From contig JAEXAJ010000109.1 of NCBI GenBank assembly GCA_023458215.1, positions 1 through 56,523 on the forward strand: 56,523 nucleotides of DNA. The letters run 5' to 3'. Position numbers and translations under genes: made by a program. How positions within the stretch are numbered: position 1 is the stretch's first letter; each line of letters opens with the position of its first letter. Of this stretch, positions 44,068-53,832 are shown piece by piece. Below the pieces are notes generated by a model. That model ran no database searches. It was not told the origin of the DNA and saw nothing but the letters and a program-made list of their open reading frames with translations. This DNA comes from Bacteroidota bacterium (GTDB lineage Bacteria; Bacteroidota; Bacteroidia; Bacteroidales; Bacteroidaceae).

Positions 44068-44901
44068 CTAAACAATAATCCTATCCTCCTTCTGCCTTTT
44101 GAAGCAATCGGCCAATAGTACCGCGAAGGGGGTATCATAAGTACGGGCTTTCTGCGGACACCTTTTCACACATGCGCAACACTTGATGCACTTTTCTGCA
44201 ATTGTATTACATTCATCATCTTTCAAGATGGCTCCTGTAGGACAATGCTTCACACAGATTCCACAATGAGTACAAAGTTCGGCATCCACCTTCGGAGTGC
44301 GAGGAAAGGGTACACCACTTTTACGCAACTTCATAATTTTGCGCATAAACCGTAATAAAGGAAAGAACGGTTGGCGGGGACGCTGGATACGTGTTACGTC
44401 TACCCCGTACAATTTGTCCATATCAGCCGCATTTGCAACCTTAGCAAGCACTTTCTGACCAAACAACTCTGCAAACTGCAAATCCTCCGCATCCGGGCGT
44501 CCGGCGGCTACAGGGTATTTCGCACTGCTATAAGAATGTTCTCCTACAAATGTAGCCCCCGCAATTACCTTAAAGCCGAGACCGGAAGCGAAAGCATCCA
44601 AATCAATCAACGCCTTTTCATAAGCACGGTTGCCATAAACCACCACCAAAACTACGGGAGAACCGTTAGCATGAATTTTCTTCATCCGCTCCAATGCCAA
44701 CGGAGCCACATGCCCGCCATAAACCGGAACGGAAATAACAGTCAACGCATCCTGAGGAATTTCAAATCCTTCAATAGCGCTTAATGTTAAATCAATATTT
44801 GTCACTTTTGAACAACCAATGCCGCGAACAATTGCAGCTCCAACTTGTTTAGAAGTGTGGGTAGGCGAAAAAGTGACTAAACAAACCTCGTGTATATCCA
44901 T
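44068..44901 (-). CDS. EFR1-type flavodoxin-ferredoxin protein
   Basis: 277 aa from ATG 44901. The N-terminal half is a flavodoxin-like domain (LVTFSPTHTSKQVGAAI for the phosphate loop, SVPVYGGHVAP later). The C-terminal part has two 4Fe-4S clusters, CTHCGICVKHCP and CIKCCACVKRCP. This is the EFR1 layout: an electron carrier or flavin-dependent reductase of anaerobes. Partner unknown. An upstream TTG at 44925 gives an extension unlike the family start. Its stop codon abuts element E5. Confidence 0.9.
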   Translation of the reverse strand: MDIHEVCLVTFSPTHTSKQVGAAIVRGIGCSKVTNIDLTLSAIEGFEIPQDALTVISVPVYGGHVAPLALERMKKIHANGSPVVLVVVYGNRAYEKALIDLDAFASGLGFKVIAGATFVGEHSYSSAKYPVAAGRPDAEDLQFAELFGQKVLAKVANAADMDKLYGVDVTRIQRPRQPFFPLLRFMRKIMKLRKSGVPFPRTPKVDAELCTHCGICVKHCPTGAILKDDECNTIAEKCIKCCACVKRCPQKARTYDTPFAVLLADCFKRQKEDRIIV

Positions 44902-44982
44902 AATTTTATCTTGATAATACAGCAAAGATAAAGTTTTAAATTTAAAAAAAGGCGAATTATTTATGAAACCAAAAATATTTAT

Positions 44983-44990
44983 TACCTTTG
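44983..44990 (+). promoter_or_regulatory. -7 box (TACCTTTG) of rho
   Basis: TACCTTTG about 190 bases before the rho ATG; it predicts a leader of about 180 bases. No clear -33. Confidence 0.5.
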
Positions 44991-45091
44991 CGCCGTTGAA
45001 ACATTCTGCAACCCCTTACTGAGGTGAAGGCGGTTAAACAGATTTCCGGTTCAATAAATAAATATCCCAATAATCATAAATCAAAAAGGTA

Positions 45092-45128
45092 AACTTGCAA
45101 AAGTTGCTGCGAACAACGAGCGCAACTT
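45092..45128 (+). promoter_or_regulatory. mutually exclusive hairpins in the rho leader
   Basis: AAGTT (45101-45105) can pair either with AACTT (45092-45096) or, as AAGTTGC (45101-45107), with GCAACTT (45122-45128). Such alternatives are typical of leaders that regulate expression; Rho is autoregulated in other bacteria. Confidence 0.35.
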
Positions 45129-45177
45129 CGTATGTATGCCTTCTCAAAACATATTAAACCATTCACACATATACTGT

Positions 45178-47274
45178 ATGTATAATATCATTCAATTGAA
45201 CGACAAAAATTTGTCGGAATTGCAAACTATTGCCCAGGAACTGGGTATCAAAAAAACGGACTCACTTAAGAAAGAAGAACTTGTTTACAAGATACTTGAT
45301 GAACAAGCCATTGCCGGTGCCACTAAGAAGGTAGCAGCCGATAAACTAAAGGAAGAACGCAAAGGAGATAAACAAAAACGTTCGCGAGTAACTGTTAAGA
45401 AAGAAGGCGTAGACAAAGTATTTACCGCTAACAAAAACGGCGACCTGACAAAAGCAAAAGCAGAAGAAAACGCGGTAGCCAAAGAACAAACCAAAGCAGT
45501 AGAACCTGCCAAAGCACAAGTTACCGCTCCCACTACTCCTGCCGCAGCTGCACCCGCAACTACCGCAACTCCTGCCATTACGACTCCTGCTACTACCGAA
45601 GCACCCGCAGAAAAGAAATCAACTTCACCCAAGCGTAAGCCCGGACGTCCTCGTAAAACAAAAGAAGAGGAAGAAGCAGAAACTCCTAAAACAGCGGAAG
45701 TTCGCAAAGAAAAAGAGCCGGAACCGGAAGTTGAAGCTAAAACACCGATCGCTGCACCCAAAACTGTAGTCAAGAAAGCGGATAAAAATGTCGTAAAGGA
45801 CGAAAGCCCTATCCTGACAGAGCCGGAAGACGACTTCATTCCCATCGAAGACCTTCCGACTGAAAAAGTAGAACTGCCTTCCGAACTTATAGGCAAATTC
45901 GAAGCAACCAAGACAGAAACTCCGGTACCTGCCGAACAGCCTATACAGCGTCCACATCTACGTCCGCGCGACAACAACGCTCCTTATAATAACAATAATA
46001 ACGGAAGCAATAATAACAACAACAATAATCGTCCCGCTTATCAACCGCGCCCTGCCGCACAACAACCTCGTCCTGCACAGCCATATAATAACGGTGACAA
46101 CTATCCTGCCGCCCCTGAGCGCAAACCTATTGAGCGTGAAAAGGCTTACGAATTCGATGATATCCTCACCGGCACCGGTGTATTGGAGATCATGCAAGAC
46201 GGATACGGATTTCTTCGCTCCTCTGATTACAACTACCTTTCATCTCCGGACGACATCTACGTATCTCAGTCTCAGATCAAGCTATTCGGTCTTAAAACCG
46301 GTGACGTAGTAGAAGGCGTAATTCGTCCGCCCAAAGAAGGCGAAAAATATTTCCCGTTAGTAAAAGTAGCCAAAATCAACGGACGCGATCCGGCTTTCGT
46401 ACGCGACCGTGTTCCATTTGAGCACCTTACACCCCTCTTCCCCGACGAGAAGTTCAAACTTTGCAAAGGAGGATATTCCGATTCCATGTCCGCCCGCGTG
46501 GTCGATCTTTTCGCCCCGATTGGTAAAGGCCAACGTGCTTTAATCGTAGCACAGCCCAAAACCGGTAAGACCATCTTGATGAAAGATATCGCCAATGCCA
46601 TTGCCGCCAACCATCCGGAAGTTTACATGATTATGCTACTCATTGACGAACGCCCGGAAGAAGTAACCGACATGGCCCGTACCGTTAATGCAGAAGTCAT
46701 AGCTTCTACCTTCGACGAACCCGCCGAACGCCATGTAAAAATTGCCGGTATCGTTCTTGAAAAAGCCAAACGAATGGTAGAATGCGGACACGACGTTGTG
46801 ATCTTCCTCGATTCTATTACACGCCTTGCTCGTGCATACAACACTGTTTCTCCGGCTTCCGGCAAAGTACTTTCCGGAGGTGTGGATGCAAACGCACTGC
46901 ACAAGCCCAAACGTTTCTTCGGTGCTGCACGTAACATTGAAGGCGGAGGCTCATTGACTATCCTTGCTACCGCATTAATCGACACCGGCTCTAAGATGGA
47001 CGAGGTTATCTTTGAAGAATTCAAGGGTACAGGTAATATGGAATTGCAACTCGACCGCAACTTGTCCAACAAACGTATCTTCCCGGCCGTTAATATCGTT
47101 GCATCCAGCACTCGCCGTGACGACTTACTGCAAGACAAGCAGACATTGGATCGTATGTGGATTCTCCGCAAATACCTTGCCGATATGAATCCGCTGGAAG
47201 CCATGGATTTCGTAAAAGATCGCTTGGAAAAGACCAAAGACAACGACGAATTTCTATTGAGCATGAACAGCTAA
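45178..47274 (+). CDS. rho: transcription termination factor Rho with a large disordered insertion
   Basis: 698 aa from ATG 45178, against about 420 in E. coli. Residues 1-40 are the Rho N-terminal helix bundle; about 45-320 are low-complexity: Lys/Ala/Pro/Thr/Glu-rich, an AT-hook-like [14 protein letters not shown], and an Asn-rich run near 265-285. The RNA-binding cold-shock-like domain follows ([15 protein letters not shown]), then the ATPase with AQPKTGKT near residue 455, [12 protein letters not shown] and [11 protein letters not shown]. Core secure. In B. thetaiotaomicron the disordered part of Rho drives phase separation; the same is likely here. An in-frame ATG at 45136 is possible but less conserved-looking. 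Confidence 0.98.
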   Translation: MYNIIQLNDKNLSELQTIAQELGIKKTDSLKKEELVYKILDEQAIAGATKKVAADKLKEERKGDKQKRSRVTVKKEGVDKVFTANKNGDLTKAKAEENAVAKEQTKAVEPAKAQVTAPTTPAAAAPATTATPAITTPATTEAPAEKKSTSPKRKPGRPRKTKEEEEAETPKTAEVRKEKEPEPEVEAKTPIAAPKTVVKKADKNVVKDESPILTEPEDDFIPIEDLPTEKVELPSELIGKFEATKTETPVPAEQPIQRPHLRPRDNNAPYNNNNNGSNNNNNNNRPAYQPRPAAQQPRPAQPYNNGDNYPAAPERKPIEREKAYEFDDILTGTGVLEIMQDGYGFLRSSDYNYLSSPDDIYVSQSQIKLFGLKTGDVVEGVIRPPKEGEKYFPLVKVAKINGRDPAFVRDRVPFEHLTPLFPDEKFKLCKGGYSDSMSARVVDLFAPIGKGQRALIVAQPKTGKTILMKDIANAIAANHPEVYMIMLLIDERPEEVTDMARTVNAEVIASTFDEPAERHVKIAGIVLEKAKRMVECGHDVVIFLDSITRLARAYNTVSPASGKVLSGGVDANALHKPKRFFGAARNIEGGGSLTILATALIDTGSKMDEVIFEEFKGTGNMELQLDRNLSNKRIFPAVNIVASSTRRDDLLQDKQTLDRMWILRKYLADMNPLEAMDFVKDRLEKTKDNDEFLLSMNS

Positions 47275-47300
47275 AAACTTAGAAAATAAAATAAAGCAAT

Positions 47301-47338
47301 AAAAAGAGCAGAATAAATAACATTATTCTGCTCTTTTT
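47301..47338 (+). terminator. terminator of rho
   Basis: Perfect 16-bp stem AAAAAGAGCAGAATAA (47301-47316) with TTATTCTGCTCTTTTT (47323-47338), loop of 6. Confidence 0.92.
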
Positions 47339-47341
47339 GAT

Positions 47342-47349
47342 TACATTTG
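47342..47349 (+). promoter_or_regulatory. -7 box (TACATTTG) of the tandem kinase operon
   Basis: TACATTTG three bases after the rho terminator and 47 bases before the TTG start at 47396. The -33 region would lie inside the terminator stem. Confidence 0.45.
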
Positions 47350-47395
47350 TAGCAAATTATCATGTCTCTTCAAAAAGGAATAGAAAGGAAAGGAA

Positions 47396-49246
47396 TTGAA
47401 AATCAGTAAAGCAAACATACTGTTGATATCCTTATTGTTTGGAATGTATTCATGGGCTTTTTCTTCAGAAAAAGAAGTGGATAACAAACACCTTCGCCTC
47501 ATAGAAACCTTAATGGAGGACAATTTCAGCTATTCTCAAGCCGTATCCATAAACGACATTATTCAATGGGAGGATGAAATAGTAACTCATTACCAGAATA
47601 ATAAGGATTACAAACGCATGTTTCTTATGAAACAAATGGCTGTATATGCCAATTCGTTCAATGGTCGAATTACCGAAGCACTAAATAAAGCCAATGCCAT
47701 GCTGGCACAAGCACAGCAGATGGACTACGACGCCGGAATTGCTTTATCATACCTTGCACTCGGAGATACATACATCAATGCCGGAATGATGTCCGAAGCC
47801 GTCGAAGAATACCGGATAGCCATCAATATCATATACCGGATAAATGACTCCGAAAAATTACAGGAACGAGTGTTTATCCAGCTGGTACCTACCCTCATCA
47901 GGTTACGGCGGATGGAAGAAGCACAAGTTTATCTGGAAAGGATGAGCATTATCTATGCACACACCCTATTGAATCCCTTCTTACTCCACGCCTACCAGGC
48001 CTACTTTAATATCTACAATGGAGATTTTAACAAAGCCCGTCAGAGTATTATTGCAGCCGAGACAGCCAATAAAGCGAAGCCTTCTTTTCTCCACACTACC
48101 ACATTGAAATATATACAAGCTGAATATGCCAAGCAAACCGGAAACTTAGACTTGGCTATTCAACTTTATAAAGATTTGACTAACTTCAGCAGAAATAGTT
48201 ATATATATACCGACTATCTGAGAATCAAAAAATCAATAGCCCAAATATATACTCAATTAGGACGTGACAAAGAAGCATGCGAAGTATATCAAAGCATCAA
48301 TACAAACCGTGATTCTATCAATGCACATGCCTATACCGCCCAAATTAATTTACTGCGTACCATTTATCAAGTAGACCGCCTCGACATGGCAAACCAAAAG
48401 CAATGGAACCGCATGTTATCTTACTTGATTATAGGCGGTAGTCTCATTTTAGCGATGTTCATTCTGTTCGTTATCCATATCAAAAAGGAGAACAAACGTC
48501 TTGCCGCCTCCAAAATCAAGCTGACCCAAGCAAAAAGTAGCGCAGAAAACTCGATACGAACCAAAAGCCTGTTCTTGTCAAATATGAGCCACGAAATACG
48601 AACTCCGTTAAATGCGCTTTCCGGTTTCTCCGCCATACTGACAGACAGCAATATAGATAAAGAAATTCGCCAACAATGCAATGATATTATCCAGCAAAAC
48701 TCTGACTTGCTTTTAAAGTTGATTGACGATGTTGTCGATTTGTCGAGTCTCGAAAAAGGTAAAATGCAATTTTCGCTTGGCACTTATGAAGCAGTTTCAT
48801 TATGTCGGAATGTTATCGATACTGTAGAAAAGATCAAGCAAACGGCCGCTAGCGTTACTTTTCAAACATCACTTGAGCAATTGGAACTTTATACAGACGA
48901 AGCCCGCTTGCAACAACTGCTTATAAACTTGCTAATCAACGCAACCAAATTTACTTCTGAAGGAAGCATCACCCTTTCATTGGAGCTGCAAGAAGACATG
49001 GCATTATTTTCAGTAACTGATACCGGCTGCGGTATCGCCCCCGAGAAGCAAAGTAAAATATTCAACCGCTTTGAGAAATTAGACGAGAATGCTCAAGGCA
49101 GTGGATTAGGATTATCCATTTGCCAACTGATTGTAGAACATTTAGGAGGCAAAATATGGATTGATACAGAATACAAAAATGGTTGCCGTTTTCTTTTCAC
49201 CCATCCCCTTCATTCCAACACCCAAAATAAGGAGGTAGAGAAATGA
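47396..49246 (+). CDS. TPR-containing sensor histidine kinase, catalytically intact
   Basis: 616 aa. Signal peptide (about 1-22), TPR-like helical repeats in the periplasm (about 55-325), a membrane helix near 343-365, a HisKA domain with SNMSHEIRTPLNALSGF (phospho-acceptor about H402), and HATPase with NLLINATKFT, DTGCGIA and GSGLGLSICQ, all complete. No receiver or output domain. The start is TTG 47396, preceded by a purine-rich AGGAAAGGAA; the only nearby ATG (47362) is out of frame. It overlaps the second kinase gene by four bases (ATGA). The TPRs probably bind a protein or peptide signal. Confidence 0.88.
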   Translation: MKISKANILLISLLFGMYSWAFSSEKEVDNKHLRLIETLMEDNFSYSQAVSINDIIQWEDEIVTHYQNNKDYKRMFLMKQMAVYANSFNGRITEALNKANAMLAQAQQMDYDAGIALSYLALGDTYINAGMMSEAVEEYRIAINIIYRINDSEKLQERVFIQLVPTLIRLRRMEEAQVYLERMSIIYAHTLLNPFLLHAYQAYFNIYNGDFNKARQSIIAAETANKAKPSFLHTTTLKYIQAEYAKQTGNLDLAIQLYKDLTNFSRNSYIYTDYLRIKKSIAQIYTQLGRDKEACEVYQSINTNRDSINAHAYTAQINLLRTIYQVDRLDMANQKQWNRMLSYLIIGGSLILAMFILFVIHIKKENKRLAASKIKLTQAKSSAENSIRTKSLFLSNMSHEIRTPLNALSGFSAILTDSNIDKEIRQQCNDIIQQNSDLLLKLIDDVVDLSSLEKGKMQFSLGTYEAVSLCRNVIDTVEKIKQTAASVTFQTSLEQLELYTDEARLQQLLINLLINATKFTSEGSITLSLELQEDMALFSVTDTGCGIAPEKQSKIFNRFEKLDENAQGSGLGLSICQLIVEHLGGKIWIDTEYKNGCRFLFTHPLHSNTQNKEVEK

Positions 49247-51201
49247 AAAGAATCGTTTGTATAATAATAATGGCTAGTCTGTATGTCCTGTACGTATTTG
49301 CGGGCAATGCATCCGTAACCGACAGTTTATTGAATAAACTAAAAACAACCCCGCATGACACCACGCGTTTGCAACTATTAGAAGAGTTGGCCATCAATGC
49401 CCAAAATACTTCTAACCCGCTCGAATACGCCGCTCAGTTATATAAAGAGGCAAAATTGCAAAACAATAGTCACTACATTTGTAATGCCGCCTATTTCCAC
49501 ATTATACATTACTATAATAATGAAGGCGATCTGGATAGCATTGCCAAATGGGTTAACTTGGTTGACCCCATTGCCCAAAAGATTAAATACTGGAAAGTTT
49601 ATTTCAATTCGAAAAAGCTACTTATCAATATATACATCTACAAGCGGCAGTACGAATATGCCTATAATGAAGCTATGAAAATGCTCGAAAAGGTTAAAAG
49701 TACTAATGACCTAAATGGGAAAGTAGCCGTCTACCAATGCCTGGCAAATATTTATCATGAAACGAATCGCTGGAAAGAAGAAGGAGAAGTATTAGAAAAG
49801 CTTTATGCTTTACTGCCTCAACTTTCCCATCCGGGTGCTCAAATCAATATTTTATGCCAGCTGGTTGCTTACAGCGAACAAAAAAAGAATTATGCCAATC
49901 TGAAAATATATCTGGACAAGATGGACCATGTGCTGAACGACATGGAAAGCAAGAATCCATTAACTCAAAAACCTATTTATGACCAGCGTTTATTCCTTGA
50001 AATATTCTATACTCGTCTTTATATGGGTACCAATGATTTGAAAATGGCCGAAGAGCATTATGAAAAAGCACAAACTTACATAACCTCCCAACCTTATCTG
50101 CCTTACCTGGCAGCCTACATGAATGTAGGTATCGAGTATTACCTTAAAATAAAGGAGTACAATACAGCTTTGTCAATAGCCGACAGTGCCATACATTTTG
50201 TAAACAAGTACGACTTCGGAGAATCGGACTTTGCTAAAGAAACCACCTACAAAGCCGATGTTTTGAAAGCAATGGGGAGATATTCTGAGGCATTGCCCCT
50301 TTACGAAAGAGTCACGCAATTACAAGATTCACTAAGTACCGCCGTATCCAATCAGCAACTTGATGAAATAAAAGACACCTATCAACTGAACCAACTACTT
50401 TTGGAAGAAAGCAGACTAAAAGGCTATATACAAACCGTCATACTGGTGATGGTAGGCATCATATTAGTATTATGCATTACCTACACCTTGCGCATCATTC
50501 GAATAAGAAAAGCATTGCGATTGTCTGAAAAAGAGACAAAAGAAGCCGTACTCAAGACTGAAGAAGCCAACGAAGTAAAGAACCATTTTTTATCTAATAT
50601 GAGCCATGCCATCAGGGTGCCACTCAATAGTGTAGTCGGCTTCTCACAACTGATGGCTTCTGATGCGGAAATCAGTGAAGAAGCTCGCGTGGATTATTCA
50701 AATATCATACAGCTAAATACGGAGAAATTAATGCTATTGGTCAACAATGTGTTAGACCTTTCCCGGTTGGAAGCCGACATGATGAAATACCAATTAGCCG
50801 ATTACGACATCGTTCAGCTTTGCAACGATGCAGTCAGCACTGCCTGCATGCAAAATCCGAATCTACAAATCGATTTTCAAAACAGTGTAGAATTATATAA
50901 CGTCCATACTGATTGCAACCGACTGATGCAAATGATTATCAGCACATTCATGGGACCATTTTCTGCGTCAAAAGAAGCGCGAAACATTCAATTTTCTTTA
51001 GACAAGAATGGTGAAATACTGTGCTTTAAGGTAATAAACAGTCCGCTGGCTGCTAAGAAAAATTCGGGTCAGGAAGTATCTATACGCCATGAAATCAACC
51101 GTTTATTGTTAAAGCATTTCGGGGGTACGTATCAGGTTATATCCGATGCATCGGCAGGGCCTACCATTCTTTTCACCTATCCTGCTATAATCTCTCTATA
51201 A
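49243..51201 (+). CDS. TPR-containing histidine-kinase-like protein with a degenerate ATPase domain
   Basis: 652 aa, same layout as the gene before: signal peptide (about 1-22), TPR helices (about 30-385), membrane helix near 396-418, HisKA. The H-box reads SNMSHAIRVPLNSVVG: the histidine (about 455) is kept but the usual glutamate after it is alanine. The ATPase part has lost its motifs: STFMGPFSASKEA in place of the N-box, NSPLAAKKNSG in place of DTGxG, and no GLGL. It is likely a pseudokinase that pairs with the upstream kinase, perhaps as a phospho-acceptor or sensor subunit. The frame is intact, so it is not simply a decaying gene. Confidence 0.82.
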   Translation: MKRIVCIIIMASLYVLYVFAGNASVTDSLLNKLKTTPHDTTRLQLLEELAINAQNTSNPLEYAAQLYKEAKLQNNSHYICNAAYFHIIHYYNNEGDLDSIAKWVNLVDPIAQKIKYWKVYFNSKKLLINIYIYKRQYEYAYNEAMKMLEKVKSTNDLNGKVAVYQCLANIYHETNRWKEEGEVLEKLYALLPQLSHPGAQINILCQLVAYSEQKKNYANLKIYLDKMDHVLNDMESKNPLTQKPIYDQRLFLEIFYTRLYMGTNDLKMAEEHYEKAQTYITSQPYLPYLAAYMNVGIEYYLKIKEYNTALSIADSAIHFVNKYDFGESDFAKETTYKADVLKAMGRYSEALPLYERVTQLQDSLSTAVSNQQLDEIKDTYQLNQLLLEESRLKGYIQTVILVMVGIILVLCITYTLRIIRIRKALRLSEKETKEAVLKTEEANEVKNHFLSNMSHAIRVPLNSVVGFSQLMASDAEISEEARVDYSNIIQLNTEKLMLLVNNVLDLSRLEADMMKYQLADYDIVQLCNDAVSTACMQNPNLQIDFQNSVELYNVHTDCNRLMQMIISTFMGPFSASKEARNIQFSLDKNGEILCFKVINSPLAAKKNSGQEVSIRHEINRLLLKHFGGTYQVISDASAGPTILFTYPAIISL

Positions 51202-51241
51202 TATTCTGACTCCAAAAGAAGGCAGTTACAAGGATTTTTTG

Positions 51242-51249
51242 TACTTTTG
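51242..51249 (+). promoter_or_regulatory. -7 box (TACTTTTG) of ffh
   Basis: TACTTTTG 47 bases before ATG 51297; no clear -33. Confidence 0.5.
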
Positions 51250-51296
51250 CGCCTCAATAAGAGTAATTTGTAATTTAGTAATTGTAATTAGATACT

Positions 51297-52619
51297 ATGT
51301 TCGATAATTTAAGCGAAAGACTTGACAGGTCGTTTAAAATTCTGAAAGGTGAAGGAAAGATCACCGAAATCAATGTTGCAGAGACCCTGAAAGATGTACG
51401 TAAGGCTCTTTTAGACGCCGACGTGAACTATAAGGTTGCCAAAAATTTCACTGATACCGTAAAGGAAAAAGCCTTGGGACAAAACGTGCTCACTGCCGTA
51501 AAGCCCAGCCAGTTGATGGTAAAGATTGTGCATGATGAGCTAACCAATCTGATGGGTGGCGAAACTGCTGAAATCAACATTGACTCTAAACCTGCCGTTA
51601 TCTTGATGTCCGGTTTACAAGGTTCAGGTAAAACCACCTTCTCCGGTAAGCTGGCACGCATGCTGAAATCCAAGAAAAATCGTAAACCTCTGTTAGTTGC
51701 TTGTGACGTATATCGTCCTGCGGCTATCGAGCAGTTGCGTGTATTGGCAGAACAGATTGAAGTACCTATGTACTCCGAACCGGATAGTAAAGATCCGGTA
51801 TCTATTGCTCAAAACGCTATTCTCGAAGCTAAAGCGAAAGGTTATGACCTGGTCATTGTCGATACCGCCGGTCGTTTGGCTGTAGACGAGGAGATGATGA
51901 ACGAAATCGCCGCCATCAAGAAAGCCGTAAATCCGAACGAAATCTTATTCGTAGTGGACTCTATGACCGGTCAGGATGCCGTGAATACTGCCAAAGAATT
52001 TAATGAACGACTTGACTTTAATGGAGTTGTACTGACTAAGTTGGATGGCGATACCCGTGGTGGTGCCGCTCTTTCAATCCGCTCGGTTGTTAACAAGCCG
52101 ATCAAGTTTGTGGGTACAGGTGAAAAGCTGGATGCAATCGACCAGTTCCACCCCGCCCGTATGGCCGACCGTATCTTAGGCATGGGTGACATCGTATCAT
52201 TGGTAGAACGTGCTCAAGAACAATACGACGAAGAAGAAGCCAAACGTCTGCAAAAGAAAATCGCCAAGAATCAGTTCGACTTCAACGACTTCCTGAGCCA
52301 GATTGCGCAGATTAAGAAGATGGGTAACCTGAAGGATCTTGCTTCAATGATACCGGGTGTGGGCAAAGCTATTAAGGATATAGATATTGACGACAACGCT
52401 TTCAAGAGCATAGAAGCCATCATCCATTCCATGACCCCCGCAGAGCGCAGCAATCCTGAAATACTGAACGGTTCACGTCGCCAGCGCATCGCTAAAGGTA
52501 GCGGTACCAATATTCAGGAAGTAAATCGCTTGCTGAAACAGTTCGACCAGACCCGCAAGATGATGAAAATGGTAACCGGCAGTAAAATGGGTAAGATGAT
52601 GCCCAAAATGAAGAAATAA
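51297..52619 (+). CDS. ffh: signal recognition particle GTPase Ffh
   Basis: 440 aa. N domain (1-90), G domain with GLQGSGKTTFSGKLA (P-loop), DVYRPAAIEQL, DTAGRLAVDEE and TKLDGDTRGGAAL, then the methionine-rich M domain (from about 300) with GSRRQRIAKGSGT and the tail MMKMVTGSKMGKMM. It binds signal sequences and SRP RNA and delivers ribosomes to the membrane. Single gene with its own -7 box and a strong terminator. Confidence 0.98.
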   Translation: MFDNLSERLDRSFKILKGEGKITEINVAETLKDVRKALLDADVNYKVAKNFTDTVKEKALGQNVLTAVKPSQLMVKIVHDELTNLMGGETAEINIDSKPAVILMSGLQGSGKTTFSGKLARMLKSKKNRKPLLVACDVYRPAAIEQLRVLAEQIEVPMYSEPDSKDPVSIAQNAILEAKAKGYDLVIVDTAGRLAVDEEMMNEIAAIKKAVNPNEILFVVDSMTGQDAVNTAKEFNERLDFNGVVLTKLDGDTRGGAALSIRSVVNKPIKFVGTGEKLDAIDQFHPARMADRILGMGDIVSLVERAQEQYDEEEAKRLQKKIAKNQFDFNDFLSQIAQIKKMGNLKDLASMIPGVGKAIKDIDIDDNAFKSIEAIIHSMTPAERSNPEILNGSRRQRIAKGSGTNIQEVNRLLKQFDQTRKMMKMVTGSKMGKMMPKMKK

Positions 52620-52636
52620 AGAATTTATTCAAATAT

Positions 52637-52679
52637 AAATCCCGCTAATTTCATGAATGGAATGAAGTCAGCGGGATTT
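52637..52679 (+). terminator. terminator of ffh
   Basis: AAATCCCGCT (52637-52646) pairs with AGCGGGATTT (52670-52679), followed by T's. The T-tract merges with the -33 box of the next promoter. Confidence 0.88.
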
Positions 52680-52710
52680 TTGCTTTATTCGGTTATTTGC
52701 TCTACATTTG
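52678..52710 (+). promoter_or_regulatory. promoter of the DUF4369-TlpA gene, overlapping the ffh terminator
   Basis: TTTTG (52678-52682), 20 bases, TACATTTG (52703-52710): a near-consensus promoter whose -33 lies in the terminator's T-run. Confidence 0.7.
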
Positions 52711-52736
52711 CGAAAAACTATTATAATCTATCAGAC

Positions 52737-53819
52737 ATGAAATACTACTTATTACTAACCGCTTGTTTATTTGGCATACTAGCCCATGCACAAACCACCT
52801 ATCCTTATAAAGTAAAAGGGGAATTAAAAGACAACTCACTTGACGGGCAAACACTTTACATTATGCGGTATGATGATCAAAAAATAATAGATAGTACCCA
52901 AGTTATAAATCAAAATTTTGTGTTCGAGGGACAAACAACCAGTCCTTATTTTTGCAGAATTGATGCAGGAAAAGACTATACCAATTTTATATTGGATAAA
53001 GGAACTACAATTGTAAATGTTTACACATATAACTCAGCAGGAACTATTTTGAATGATACCCTTAAATATACTATGGCTATATCAGATAGTATTATAAAAG
53101 TTGGAAATGAATATTCAAAAGAACTTGAAAATAAAATACCAGACCTCAAAGAACGGCAAGATATATGGACTACTTATTTTAGAAATAAACTTCGACCTTC
53201 TCTTCTCAATTTTCTAAAAAAACAATTATTAGCCAATAAAGACAATGGCGTAGGAGAATATGCTTTTAGACACTATAGCATGATGTGCAAACCTGAAGAG
53301 ATGAATCTCCTATCTAGTGAGATAGGTGATTGGTTACATTCATTGAAGACCGTGAAAGAAATTATCAAACGCTTTGAAGCATTGAGTAATACTGCAGAAG
53401 GTAAACCTTTTGCCGATATGCAAGGAGAAAGCGTGAATGGGAAAGATATTTATCTTTCAGATTTTGTTGGCAAAGGAAATTATGTATTGGCTGACATGTG
53501 GGCAAGTTGGTGTGGTCCATGCCGTGATGAAATACCTAATTTAGCAGAAATCTATAACGAATACAAAGATAAAGGCTTAATTGTATTGGGTATTGCCACA
53601 TGGGATAAGCCGGAAAGAATCCTTAAAGCAATCAAAGATCTAAACATAACCTGGCCTCAACTGTTGGACACCCAGGAACAAGCAATGAAACTGTACGGAA
53701 TTAATGGCATTCCACATATTATATTGTTTAGTCCTGATGGTACAATTTTGGCAAGAGACCTTAGAGGCGATAATATGAAGTTGAAAGTAAAAGAAGTAAT
53801 GCAGAATAATAATAACTAA
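52737..53819 (+). CDS. DUF4369 and TlpA-type thioredoxin-fold protein
   Basis: 360 aa from ATG 52737. Signal peptide [19 protein letters not shown], a DUF4369 beta domain (about 22-110), a helical middle, and a C-terminal TlpA domain with active site WCGPC in [14 protein letters not shown]. It is a periplasmic thiol-disulfide protein of a type very common in Bacteroidetes. A longer frame from 52653 begins inside the ffh terminator and is rejected. The gene looks more AT-rich than its neighbours ffh and folD. Confidence 0.9.
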   Translation: MKYYLLLTACLFGILAHAQTTYPYKVKGELKDNSLDGQTLYIMRYDDQKIIDSTQVINQNFVFEGQTTSPYFCRIDAGKDYTNFILDKGTTIVNVYTYNSAGTILNDTLKYTMAISDSIIKVGNEYSKELENKIPDLKERQDIWTTYFRNKLRPSLLNFLKKQLLANKDNGVGEYAFRHYSMMCKPEEMNLLSSEIGDWLHSLKTVKEIIKRFEALSNTAEGKPFADMQGESVNGKDIYLSDFVGKGNYVLADMWASWCGPCRDEIPNLAEIYNEYKDKGLIVLGIATWDKPERILKAIKDLNITWPQLLDTQEQAMKLYGINGIPHIILFSPDGTILARDLRGDNMKLKVKEVMQNNNN

Positions 53820-53832
53820 AATAATACTGAAT

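Noticed and set aside
45136..45177. Longer rho start
   Set aside because: The extra 14 residues do not resemble Rho; the conserved N-terminal fold begins at [11 protein letters not shown].
45285..45977. Long minus-strand reading frame opposite rho
   Set aside because: Serine/alanine-rich shadow of the low-complexity Rho coding sequence.
50580..51201. Frameshift as the cause of missing kinase motifs in the second kinase
   Set aside because: The frame is continuous to 51201 and the tail still ends in the usual TILFTYP-like strand; I saw no lost N-box or G-box in the other frames.
52653..52736. N-terminal extension of the DUF4369-TlpA gene
   Set aside because: It starts inside the ffh terminator and before the promoter; the signal peptide begins at 52737.
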